From Betaproteobacteria bacterium (lineage in GTDB: Bacteria > Pseudomonadota > Gammaproteobacteria > Burkholderiales > SG8-39): a stretch of DNA of 5,470 nt. Made by a program: the position numbers and the translations under genes. The stretch is taken from assembly GCA_027317055.1 (NCBI GenBank), contig DAHVFK010000252.1, forward strand, positions 1-5,470. Reading direction: 5' to 3'. The first letter of the stretch is position 1, and every line of letters begins with the position of its first letter. Under the pieces are notes generated by a model. The model ran no database searches. It worked only from the letters and a program-made list of their open reading frames with translations, and was not told the origin of the DNA. Positions 1 through 5,470 of the stretch are shown piece after piece.

Positions 1-705
<705 letters not shown>

Positions 706-714
706 TCTTGTCTC

Positions 715-1785
715 CTAGGCGGCTCGTTTCAGGATCTTCTCGACCTGCTGCCAGCCGAGCCCGGCCAGCAGCGGTGCCTTGCTTCCGGCCTCGACCGCGT
801 GCGCGCTCGCCGCTGTGCCGTCGAGCACGCGTTTCGCTATGCCCTGCGTAATGCCGGCGATACGGAACAGGTTGTAGGCCATGTAGAAATCCCAGGTGGA
901 AGGATCTATGCCCTCGCGCCCGGTTCTGTTGCAGTACATATCTATATAACGCTGCTCGCTCGGGATGCCGAGTTCGGTGATCGGCAGCCCCTCGATGCCG
1001 CGGAACTTGCCCGCCGGAATGTGCCAGCTCATGCAGTGATAGGAAAAATCCGCCAGCGGGTGGCCGAGGGTAGACAGCTCCCAGTCGAGCACCGCGAGAA
1101 TGCGCGGCTCGCTCGGATGGAAGATCGTGTTGTCGAGCCGGTAGTCGCCGTGCACGATCGTCGTCTCGTCGCCGGGCGGGACGTTGCGCGGCAGCCACTC
1201 GATCAGCTTGTCCATCGCCTCGATCTTCTCGGTTTCCGAGGCCCGGTACTGCTTGCTCCAGCGTGCGATCTGCCGCTCGAGGTAGCTTCCCTCCTTACCG
1301 AAACCCTCAAGCCCGACCGAGCGGTAGTCGATGCTGTGCAGCAACGTGATCACCCGGTTCAGTTCGTCCCAGATCGCGAAGCGCTGCGCCGGATCCATGC
1401 CGGGCAGCGCCTGATCCCAAAGCACACGCCCCTCGACGCAGTCCATGATGTAGAACGCGGTGCCGATCACACCGTCGTCTTCGCACAGCGCGTAAGCCCT
1501 GGCGACCGGGAAGCCGACGCCATGCAGCGCCTTGATGACGCGGAATTCCCGCTCCACCGCGTGCGCCGAGGGCAGCAGCTTGCCCGGCGGCTTGCGCCGC
1601 AGCACGTAGTGCCTGCCGGCGGCGGAAAGCCGGTACGTCGGGTTCGACTGCCCGCCGCGGAACTGCTCGATCTCGAGGTCGCCCGAATAACCTTCAACGT
1701 TGGCGCGCATGTACTCATGCAGGCGCGCGGTGTCGAAGCGGTGGCGCTCCTCGACCGGCTTGGTGCCGACAAACTGGTCGTACAT
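715..1785 (-). CDS. Phosphotransferase family protein (APH fold, ACAD10/11 N-domain type)
   Basis: Cytoplasmic kinase of the aminoglycoside phosphotransferase/choline kinase fold, 356 residues, full length for the family. Visible motifs are a glycine-rich nucleotide loop GGQSNPTY (44-51), a likely ATP-binding lysine or arginine in YVLRRKPPG (60-68), the helix-C glutamate in EREF (78-81), the catalytic loop HGDYRLDN (212-219, base D214) and the metal-binding DWE (234-236). The open frame continues upstream to 1926, but that extension would overlap the divergent cupin gene and reads as non-family sequence. The ATG at 1785-1783 (MYDQFVGTKPVEERHRFD) is therefore preferred, although no good ribosome binding site precedes it. 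It is the first gene of the two-gene operon with the acyl-CoA dehydrogenase. Despite the fold, antibiotic resistance is unlikely: in characterised relatives (animal ACAD10/11, Pseudomonas LvaA) the kinase phosphorylates hydroxyacyl-CoAs. The substrate here is inferred, not shown. Confidence 0.93.
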   Translation of the reverse strand: MYDQFVGTKPVEERHRFDTARLHEYMRANVEGYSGDLEIEQFRGGQSNPTYRLSAAGRHYVLRRKPPGKLLPSAHAVEREFRVIKALHGVGFPVARAYALCEDDGVIGTAFYIMDCVEGRVLWDQALPGMDPAQRFAIWDELNRVITLLHSIDYRSVGLEGFGKEGSYLERQIARWSKQYRASETEKIEAMDKLIEWLPRNVPPGDETTIVHGDYRLDNTIFHPSEPRILAVLDWELSTLGHPLADFSYHCMSWHIPAGKFRGIEGLPITELGIPSEQRYIDMYCNRTGREGIDPSTWDFYMAYNLFRIAGITQGIAKRVLDGTAASAHAVEAGSKAPLLAGLGWQQVEKILKRAA

Positions 1786-1867
1786 GGGGGGAATCGAAAC
1801 GTGAGAGACTTGTGGACGCAAGCTTACGCCGATTTGGCGCGTCCCGTGCGCGCAGGAGGAGAAACAG

Positions 1868-2314
1868 ATGCCAAGAGCGAAACCCGCCGCGGCGGCGAAT
1901 GCCCGTGCCAAGCGCTTCTCGGTCAATCATCGCGCGGGCGCGAAGTTCGAAAAGCGCGGGCTGCGCAATTACTTCGAATACCGCGACCTCGGCATCCGCC
2001 GCGCCACCCGCGGCAAGCTGGTCGCGCACGTGATCCGGGCACGCGCGGGCAAGTCGCCGCACGGCGAGTGGCACTTGCACGACTGCGACGCGCAGTTCGT
2101 CTACGTGCTCAAGGGCTGGGTCCGCTTCGAGTACGACGGCGTCGGCGAATTGCTGATGAAGGCCGGCACTTGCTTCTACCAGCCGCCGCGCATCCGCCAT
2201 CGCGAGATCGCGCACTCGAAGAACCTCGAGCTGCTCGAGGTGGTGGCGCCGGCGGACTTCAGGACTTATTCTGCGGCGCAACCTGCAGCCAGAAAGTCAC
2301 AGGCCCGTCGTTGA
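1868..2314 (+). CDS. Small cupin-domain protein
   Basis: A single-domain cupin of 148 residues with no signal peptide, so probably cytoplasmic. Cupin motif 1 is WHLHDCDAQFVYVLKG (68-83). It keeps the two metal-binding histidines (H69, H71) and the closing glycine (G83), but has glutamine (Q76) where the classic motif has glutamate. Motif 2 is AGTCFYQPPRIRH (99-111), with H111 as the likely third histidine. A strong ribosome binding site AGGAGGA (1854-1860) lies 7 bases before the ATG. The N-terminal 20 residues are basic and alanine-rich. The last 14 residues, after PADFRTY, look non-conserved and are encoded opposite the end of dtd. It is divergent from the kinase/dehydrogenase operon, which hints at a shared regulatory region but not a shared pathway. 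The function is unknown: it could be a metal-dependent dioxygenase or isomerase, or a small-molecule binding protein. Confidence 0.88.
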   Translation: MPRAKPAAAANARAKRFSVNHRAGAKFEKRGLRNYFEYRDLGIRRATRGKLVAHVIRARAGKSPHGEWHLHDCDAQFVYVLKGWVRFEYDGVGELLMKAGTCFYQPPRIRHREIAHSKNLELLEVVAPADFRTYSAAQPAARKSQARR

Positions 2315-2714
2315 TCAGCCGCACCCGCATGTGGGCGCCGAAGCGGCCCGTCGCGACGGCGGCGGCGCGCCCGCCCGCAAGCGCGACGAAGCGCTCGAAC
2401 AGGCGCTCGCTCTCGGCCGGCGCCGCGGCGCCGGAAAAGCTTGGGCGCGCGCCCTTGCGCGTGTCGGCGGCGAGCGTGAACTGGGGCACCGCCAGCAGCG
2501 CGCCGCCGGTATCGGCGAGAGAAAGATTCATCCTGCCTTCCGCGTCGGGAAAGATACGGTAGCCGAGCACGCGCTCGACCAGCCGCTCGGCCCCGAGTTC
2601 GTCGTCTCCACGCTCGACACCGACCAGGGCCAGGATCCCGGCGCCGATGGCGCCTATTGTTTCGTCGCCGACCGTCACCTTCGCCTCGCACACGCGCTGT
2701 ATCAGCGCGATCAC
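2259..2714 (-). CDS. dtd: D-aminoacyl-tRNA deacylase
   Basis: Cytoplasmic proofreading enzyme that hydrolyses D-aminoacyl-tRNAs, and in characterised homologs also glycyl-tRNA(Ala), releasing free tRNA. It has 151 residues, close to the family's usual 145-150. The N-terminus IALIQRVCEAKVTV, the central PQFTLAADTRKGARPSF (77-93) and the cross-subunit Gly-cisPro motif NDGPVTFWLQV (135-145) identify it clearly. The widely conserved SQFTL serine is proline here (P77). The start is GTG at 2714-2712, chosen because homologs begin at this point and because GTGA overlaps the stop of the upstream DUF465 gene, a classic coupling arrangement. An in-frame extension to 3113 is a shadow of the DUF465 gene. 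Six residues (APQNKS) follow the usual C-terminus, and the gene ends inside the convergent cupin gene, overlapping it by 56 bp. Confidence 0.96.
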   Translation of the reverse strand: MIALIQRVCEAKVTVGDETIGAIGAGILALVGVERGDDELGAERLVERVLGYRIFPDAEGRMNLSLADTGGALLAVPQFTLAADTRKGARPSFSGAAAPAESERLFERFVALAGGRAAAVATGRFGAHMRVRLINDGPVTFWLQVAPQNKS

Positions 2715-2947
2715 GCGATGATATCCGGGATCAGCCTGTCCTTGAGCAGCGCGATCTGGTCCTTCAGCATAAGCTTGCGCTTCTTCAGGCGACGCAGCCG
2801 CAGCTGGTCGTGGACCGCGTCCTGGGCGAGGGTGGCGATAATGTAGTCGAGGTCGCCATGCTCGACCTCGAGCGCCGTGATGCGCGCCCGGATCTGATCC
2901 TTCTCTTCGTCGGTGAGCGGGAAGTTGGCCAAACAACGCGTGCCCAT
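2711..2947 (-). CDS. YdcH/DUF465 family small coiled-coil protein
   Basis: A 78-residue charged helical protein. The C-terminal half has the DUF465 hallmark RLKKRKLMLKDQIALLK (53-69), preceded by a helix beginning LTDEEKDQIRARI (11-23); heptad-like leucine and isoleucine spacing suggests a two-helix coiled coil. There is no signal peptide or membrane segment. The molecular function of the family is not established. The ATG at 2947-2945 is the first methionine; no strong ribosome binding site precedes it, and a TTG six codons downstream is an alternative, so the first few residues are less certain. Its stop overlaps the GTG start of dtd by 4 bases, so the two are probably translated from one message. 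The CRP-like palindrome is centred about 40 bp upstream of this start. Confidence 0.88.
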   Translation of the reverse strand: MGTRCLANFPLTDEEKDQIRARITALEVEHGDLDYIIATLAQDAVHDQLRLRRLKKRKLMLKDQIALLKDRLIPDIIA

Positions 2948-2977
2948 GACAAATATTTACCTGCGTCGACACTCGAT

Positions 2978-2995
2978 CTGTGACGTCTTTCACAG
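2978..2995. promoter_or_regulatory. CRP/Vfr-type operator
   Basis: The sequence CTGTGACGTCTTTCACAG has perfect 6-bp inverted arms (CTGTGA/TCACAG) around a 6-bp spacer. It matches the core CRP consensus TGTGA-N6-TCACA at all ten core bases. It lies in the divergent intergenic region, centred at 2986.5, about 40 bp from the DUF465 start and 109 bp from the HD-domain start, so it could control either or both. Binding by a cAMP receptor protein or another CRP/FNR-family regulator is inferred; no regulator gene lies in the window. Confidence 0.6.
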
Positions 2996-3018
2996 ACATG
3001 CTGCCACGGCCGGACAAT
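2989..3018 (+). promoter_or_regulatory. Possible sigma-70 promoter for the HD-domain gene
   Basis: TTCACA (2989-2994) is 5/6 to the -35 consensus. It is followed after 18 bp by GACAAT (3013-3018), 4/6 to the -10 consensus. The -35 element overlaps the right arm of the CRP-like palindrome. A start near 3025-3028 would place the palindrome centre at about -39 to -41.5, close to the geometry of class II CRP activation. The match is modest and could be chance. Confidence 0.25.
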
Positions 3019-3054
3019 CCTATCCCTACTTGCGGGCACGGAAAAGGGGCCGCC

Positions 3055-3081
3055 GGCGCCGTACGCATCGCGCACGGCGCC
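3055..3081 (+). other. GC-rich hairpin in the leader of the HD-domain gene
   Basis: GGCGCCGT (3055-3062) and ACGGCGCC (3074-3081) are perfect 8-bp inverted repeats around an 11-base loop, ending 14 bases before the HD-domain ATG. There is no following T-run, so this is not a standard terminator. In RNA it would be a stable stem that could hinder ribosome access; as DNA it could be an operator. GC-rich sequence makes such repeats more frequent by chance. Confidence 0.35.
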
Positions 3082-3095
3082 ACGTCGATCAAAAC

Positions 3096-4058
3096 ATGCG
3101 GCGCAACGATCACGACGTTACAGGCAGCATCCGCACCACCGACCCCGCGACGGTCAAAGCCGAAGTCCAGCGTCTCTACAGGGCGTTGTACGACTGCGGC
3201 CCATCAAGGACCATTGAGCGCGCCTTCGCCGACATCGGAAAGCGCTACCGCGGCGAGCATCCCGAGTACTATCCCTGCGACACTGGTTACCACGACCTGC
3301 AGCACGTGCTGGAGGTGACGCTGGCGATGGCGCGCCTGATGAACGGCTACGAGCGCAGCCGGCGCAACGGCACCCCCCGTCTGCCGCCCGAGCTGTTCAT
3401 GCTCGGCGTGCTTTCCGCCCTGTTCCACGACTTCGGGTACCTGCGTCGGCGCAGCGACCGCAGGCACGACAATGGCGCAGAGTACACCCTGGTACACGTC
3501 TCGCGCGGCGCCGCCTACCTGCGCCATTACATGCGCGATCTGGGCACCGGTCGGCTGGCGGATATCGCACCCAAACTGCTTCACTTCACCGGTTACGAGC
3601 ACCCGGTCGAGCGCATCCGCGTCGCCGACACGCTCATCCGGCGCGTCGGCCAGATGCTGGGCAGCGCGGACATCATCGCGCAGATGGCCGACCGCTGCTA
3701 TCTCGAGAAATGCCGCGACCGCCTATACCCGGAGTTCGTGCTGGGCGGGCTCGCACGGCGCGAGCTTCCAGGCGGCTTCACGCTGGACGTGTTCCGCTCC
3801 GGCGACGATTTGGTGCGCAAGACGCCCGACTTCTACCGTAACGCGGAACGCAGACTCGAGCTGCAGCTCGCGCACGCCTACGTCTACGCCGAAAGCCACT
3901 TCGGCGGCCAGAATCTGTACCTGGAGGAAATGCTGAAGAACGTGCGCCACGCGCAGGCGTTGGCGGAGGCGCCGACTGCGGACATACTACGCCGCGCACC
4001 GCCCGCGACGCTGGTGGCGGTCGTGCAACCGCTAACCGAGATACTCGCAGTCGACTGA
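3096..4058 (+). CDS. HD-domain metal-dependent phosphohydrolase
   Basis: A 320-residue soluble protein with an HD-type metal site. Likely ligands are H66 and H70 in YHDLQH (65-70), the HD pair H111-D112 in SALFHDFGYL (107-116), possibly H134, and D192 in GSADIIAQMADRCYLEKC (189-206). The YHxxxH...HD order recalls cyclic-nucleotide phosphodiesterases, and some bacterial HD proteins of unknown substrate share it, so the reaction is probably phosphoester hydrolysis with an unassigned substrate. The C-terminal third is helical and ends without a recognised domain. The open frame extends upstream to 2913, but that part overlaps the DUF465 gene and the operator and reads as arginine-rich filler. 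ATG 3096 is preferred, although no ribosome binding site is evident, so the start is the least certain point. The gene stands alone on its strand, divergent from DUF465-dtd, with 100 bp before the ABC operon. Confidence 0.85.
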   Translation: MRRNDHDVTGSIRTTDPATVKAEVQRLYRALYDCGPSRTIERAFADIGKRYRGEHPEYYPCDTGYHDLQHVLEVTLAMARLMNGYERSRRNGTPRLPPELFMLGVLSALFHDFGYLRRRSDRRHDNGAEYTLVHVSRGAAYLRHYMRDLGTGRLADIAPKLLHFTGYEHPVERIRVADTLIRRVGQMLGSADIIAQMADRCYLEKCRDRLYPEFVLGGLARRELPGGFTLDVFRSGDDLVRKTPDFYRNAERRLELQLAHAYVYAESHFGGQNLYLEEMLKNVRHAQALAEAPTADILRRAPPATLVAVVQPLTEILAVD

Positions 4059-4146
4059 GACTCGGCTTTACCCCGCCGTGCTTTTGCATTAACGTTGCCG
4101 CAACAAATCCGCAATAAAGTCAGCGGAACTCCAGGGCAGCTTCCCG

Positions 4147-4153
4147 AGGGAGG
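4147..4153 (+). promoter_or_regulatory. Ribosome binding site supporting the TTG start
   Basis: AGGGAGG lies 5 bases before the TTG at 4159. From the in-frame GTG at 4168 it is 14 bases away, which is too far for good initiation, so this site favours TTG as the start of the ABC ATPase gene. Confidence 0.55.
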
Positions 4154-4158
4154 GCGGT

Positions 4159-5181
4159 TTGTCGGCGGTGAGCCTGCGCAACGTTGTCAAGGCATGGGGT
4201 GCCACGCCAGCCGTCAACGATATTTCTTTTGACGCCGCAGCCGGGCGCCTGCTCGTGATTCTCGGGCCGTCGGGCTGTGGCAAATCGACGACGCTGCGCC
4301 TGATAGCGGGCTTGGAGCAGGTGTCGAGTGGACGCGTGTTAATCGGCGACGCCGACGTCACCGCCCTGTCTCCGGCCAAGCGACGCCTCGCGATGGTGTT
4401 CCAATCCTACGCGCTGTTTCCGCACCTTTCGGTGGCCGAGAACATCCTGTTTGGCTTGCGGGTACGCGGGGTCGCCGCAGCCGAACGTGCGGCCCGGCTG
4501 GCGCGCGTCGCCGCGCTGCTCGGGCTGGAACAACTGCTCGCGCGCAAGCCGGCGCAGCTTTCCGGCGGACAGCAGCAGAGGGTCGCGCTCGGACGCGCGA
4601 TAATCGCCGAAACGCCACTGTGTTTGATGGACGAGCCCCTCTCCAATCTGGACGCGCAACTGCGTCACGACATGCGGCGCGAAATCCGCGCCCTGCAGCA
4701 GAGGTTGGGCATCACCATGGTGTACGTGACACACGACCAGACAGAGGCGATGAGCATGGCAGACCAGGTCATTCTCCTGCGCGAAGGCCGCGTGGAGCAG
4801 GACGGACGTCCGGCGGACCTGTACGACCGGCCGGCAAGCGTGTTTACGGCGCGCTTTATCGGCACGCCGCCGATGAACATCGTGACGTTGCCGGCGCTTA
4901 CCGGCGAAGGGTTGTTGCTCGGTGTACGGCCCGAGGACGTCCGCATCGCCGGGGAGGGTCTAGCGGCAAGCGTGCAGAGCAGCGAATACCTCGGCGCCGA
5001 CTGCATCGTCACCTGCCGCGCAGACGAGCAGTTCATCAATGCGCGCATCCCGGGCGGTTCCCAGCCGCAACCGGGCGCAGTAATCAAGCTGTCCTGGAGC
5101 CCTGGGGCGCAGCACTTGTTCGACGCGCAAAACGGCAGTCGCGTCGAACGCGCAACGGCGGCGACGCGATTCGTAGCCTGA
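4159..5181 (+). CDS. ABC transporter ATP-binding protein, MalK/UgpC type
   Basis: Cytoplasmic ATPase subunit, 340 residues, that would energise a binding-protein-dependent importer at the inner membrane. All nucleotide-binding motifs are intact: Walker A GPSGCGKST (36-44), Q-loop Q82 in FQSYALFPH, signature LSGGQQQR (134-141), Walker B LCLMDEP (154-160), D-loop SNLDA (162-166) and switch histidine H192 in VTHDQTEAMSMAD. The C-terminal 100 residues are the regulatory OB-fold/TOBE region typical of carbohydrate-type ATPases, with FIGTPPMN (233-240) and GVRPEDV (255-261). The start is TTG at 4159, with GTG 4168 as an alternative. The 100 bp upstream hold no convincing promoter, only a short GTTGCCGCAAC palindrome. 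The downstream solute-binding protein gene follows after 20 bp, so the two form an operon. The substrate cannot be read from the ATPase; the neighbour suggests the CUT1 class (sugars, polyols or glycerol phosphates). Confidence 0.95.
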   Translation: MSAVSLRNVVKAWGATPAVNDISFDAAAGRLLVILGPSGCGKSTTLRLIAGLEQVSSGRVLIGDADVTALSPAKRRLAMVFQSYALFPHLSVAENILFGLRVRGVAAAERAARLARVAALLGLEQLLARKPAQLSGGQQQRVALGRAIIAETPLCLMDEPLSNLDAQLRHDMRREIRALQQRLGITMVYVTHDQTEAMSMADQVILLREGRVEQDGRPADLYDRPASVFTARFIGTPPMNIVTLPALTGEGLLLGVRPEDVRIAGEGLAASVQSSEYLGADCIVTCRADEQFINARIPGGSQPQPGAVIKLSWSPGAQHLFDAQNGSRVERATAATRFVA

Positions 5182-5201
5182 CTATTTCGAGGAGAGAGAA
5201 A

Positions 5202-5470
5202 ATGCTGAAACGCCTATTTCACGTCGCGGCCGCCCTGGCGATCGCTTCGCTGTTCACCGGCCCCGCGCTGGCGCAGGAGGTACAAGTATCGTTCTACTAC
5301 CCCGTAGCCGTGGGCGGCCCGATCACGAAGATCGTCGACGGCCTTGCGGCGGAATTCGAGCGAGCCAATCCAGGCATCAAGCTAAAGCCGATCTACTCAG
5401 GGACCTATCAGGAATCGACGGTGAAGGCGCTCACCGCCGTCAAGTCCGGCGAGCCACCCGTCCTGTCGGT
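5202..5470 (+). CDS. ABC transporter extracellular solute-binding protein (3' end cut by window)
   Basis: N-terminal 89 codons of a periplasmic substrate-binding protein of the UgpB/COG1653 type. A Sec signal peptide is clear: basic MLKR, a hydrophobic core (residues 8-19) and a PALA cleavage site, with the mature chain starting at Q25 (QEVQVSFYYP). The following VGGPITKIVDGLAAEFE (37-53), NPGIK (56-60) and GTYQESTVKALTAVKSG (67-83) match the first lobe of this family, which binds sugars or glycerol-phosphate-like solutes. GAGGAG at 5189-5194 precedes the ATG by 7 bases. The gene follows the ATPase by 20 bp in the same operon; placing the ATPase ahead of the binding protein is less common than the reverse. 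The permease genes would be expected next, beyond the window. There is no lipobox cysteine, so it should be a free periplasmic protein. Confidence 0.93.
   Translation, partial: MLKRLFHVAAALAIASLFTGPALAQEVQVSFYYPVAVGGPITKIVDGLAAEFERANPGIKLKPIYSGTYQESTVKALTAVKSGEPPVLS

Noticed and set aside
715..1785. Antibiotic resistance by the APH-fold kinase
   Set aside because: The operon with an acyl-CoA dehydrogenase and the ACAD10/11-like sequence point to acyl-CoA metabolism rather than aminoglycoside modification.
1786..1926. N-terminal extension of the kinase with a lipoprotein-like start
   Set aside because: The extension contains a hydrophobic stretch and a cysteine that mimic a secretion signal, but it overlaps the divergent cupin gene, and a cytoplasmic kinase fold should not be exported.
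1715..2281. A 188-codon open frame antisense to the cupin
   Set aside because: The cupin has a strong ribosome binding site and conserved motifs; the antisense product has none.
2913..3095. N-terminal extension of the HD-domain protein
   Set aside because: It would overlap the DUF465 start and the CRP-like operator, and it reads as a run of arginines and histidines unlike the rest of the protein.
4059..4086. Possible terminator after the HD-domain gene (CGGC...GCCG followed by TTTT)
   Set aside because: The stem is only 4 bp with an 8-base loop and a short T-run several bases away, too weak to call.

Overview
The window is a compact, GC-rich stretch of a proteobacterial chromosome. The protein families and their local style suggest a betaproteobacterium: a phosphotransferase and acyl-CoA dehydrogenase gene pair, a D-aminoacyl-tRNA deacylase reading VPQFTL where most families read SQFTL, and a YdcH/DUF465 protein. 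This lineage call is inference from remembered family features, not from a search. No rRNA, tRNA, CRISPR array, insertion sequence or phage gene was seen.

Left part (1-2314). A minus-strand operon holds an aminoglycoside-phosphotransferase-like kinase (715-1785) followed after 9 bp by an acyl-CoA dehydrogenase (1-705, cut by the window edge). Together they look like the split bacterial form of animal ACAD10/ACAD11, where the two domains are fused. Divergent from this operon, across an 82-bp gap, is a small cupin protein (1868-2314).

Middle part (2259-4058). The cupin gene runs tail-to-tail into dtd (2259-2714, minus), overlapping it by 56 bp. dtd is coupled by a 4-base GTGA overlap to an upstream DUF465 coiled-coil gene (2711-2947). 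A 148-bp divergent gap (2948-3095) then leads to a plus-strand HD-domain phosphohydrolase (3096-4058). The gap carries a perfect CRP-type palindrome, TGTGA-N6-TCACA, and a GC-rich hairpin.

Right part (4159-5470). An importer operon starts with a MalK/UgpC-type ATPase (TTG start), followed after 20 bp by a secreted UgpB-like solute-binding protein cut by the window end. The permease genes presumably lie beyond the window.

The most interesting point is the middle intergenic region. A textbook CRP/Vfr operator sits beside an HD-domain gene whose metal-site motifs (YHDLQH, LFHD) recall cyclic-nucleotide phosphodiesterases. A cAMP feedback loop is a testable idea but is unproven.
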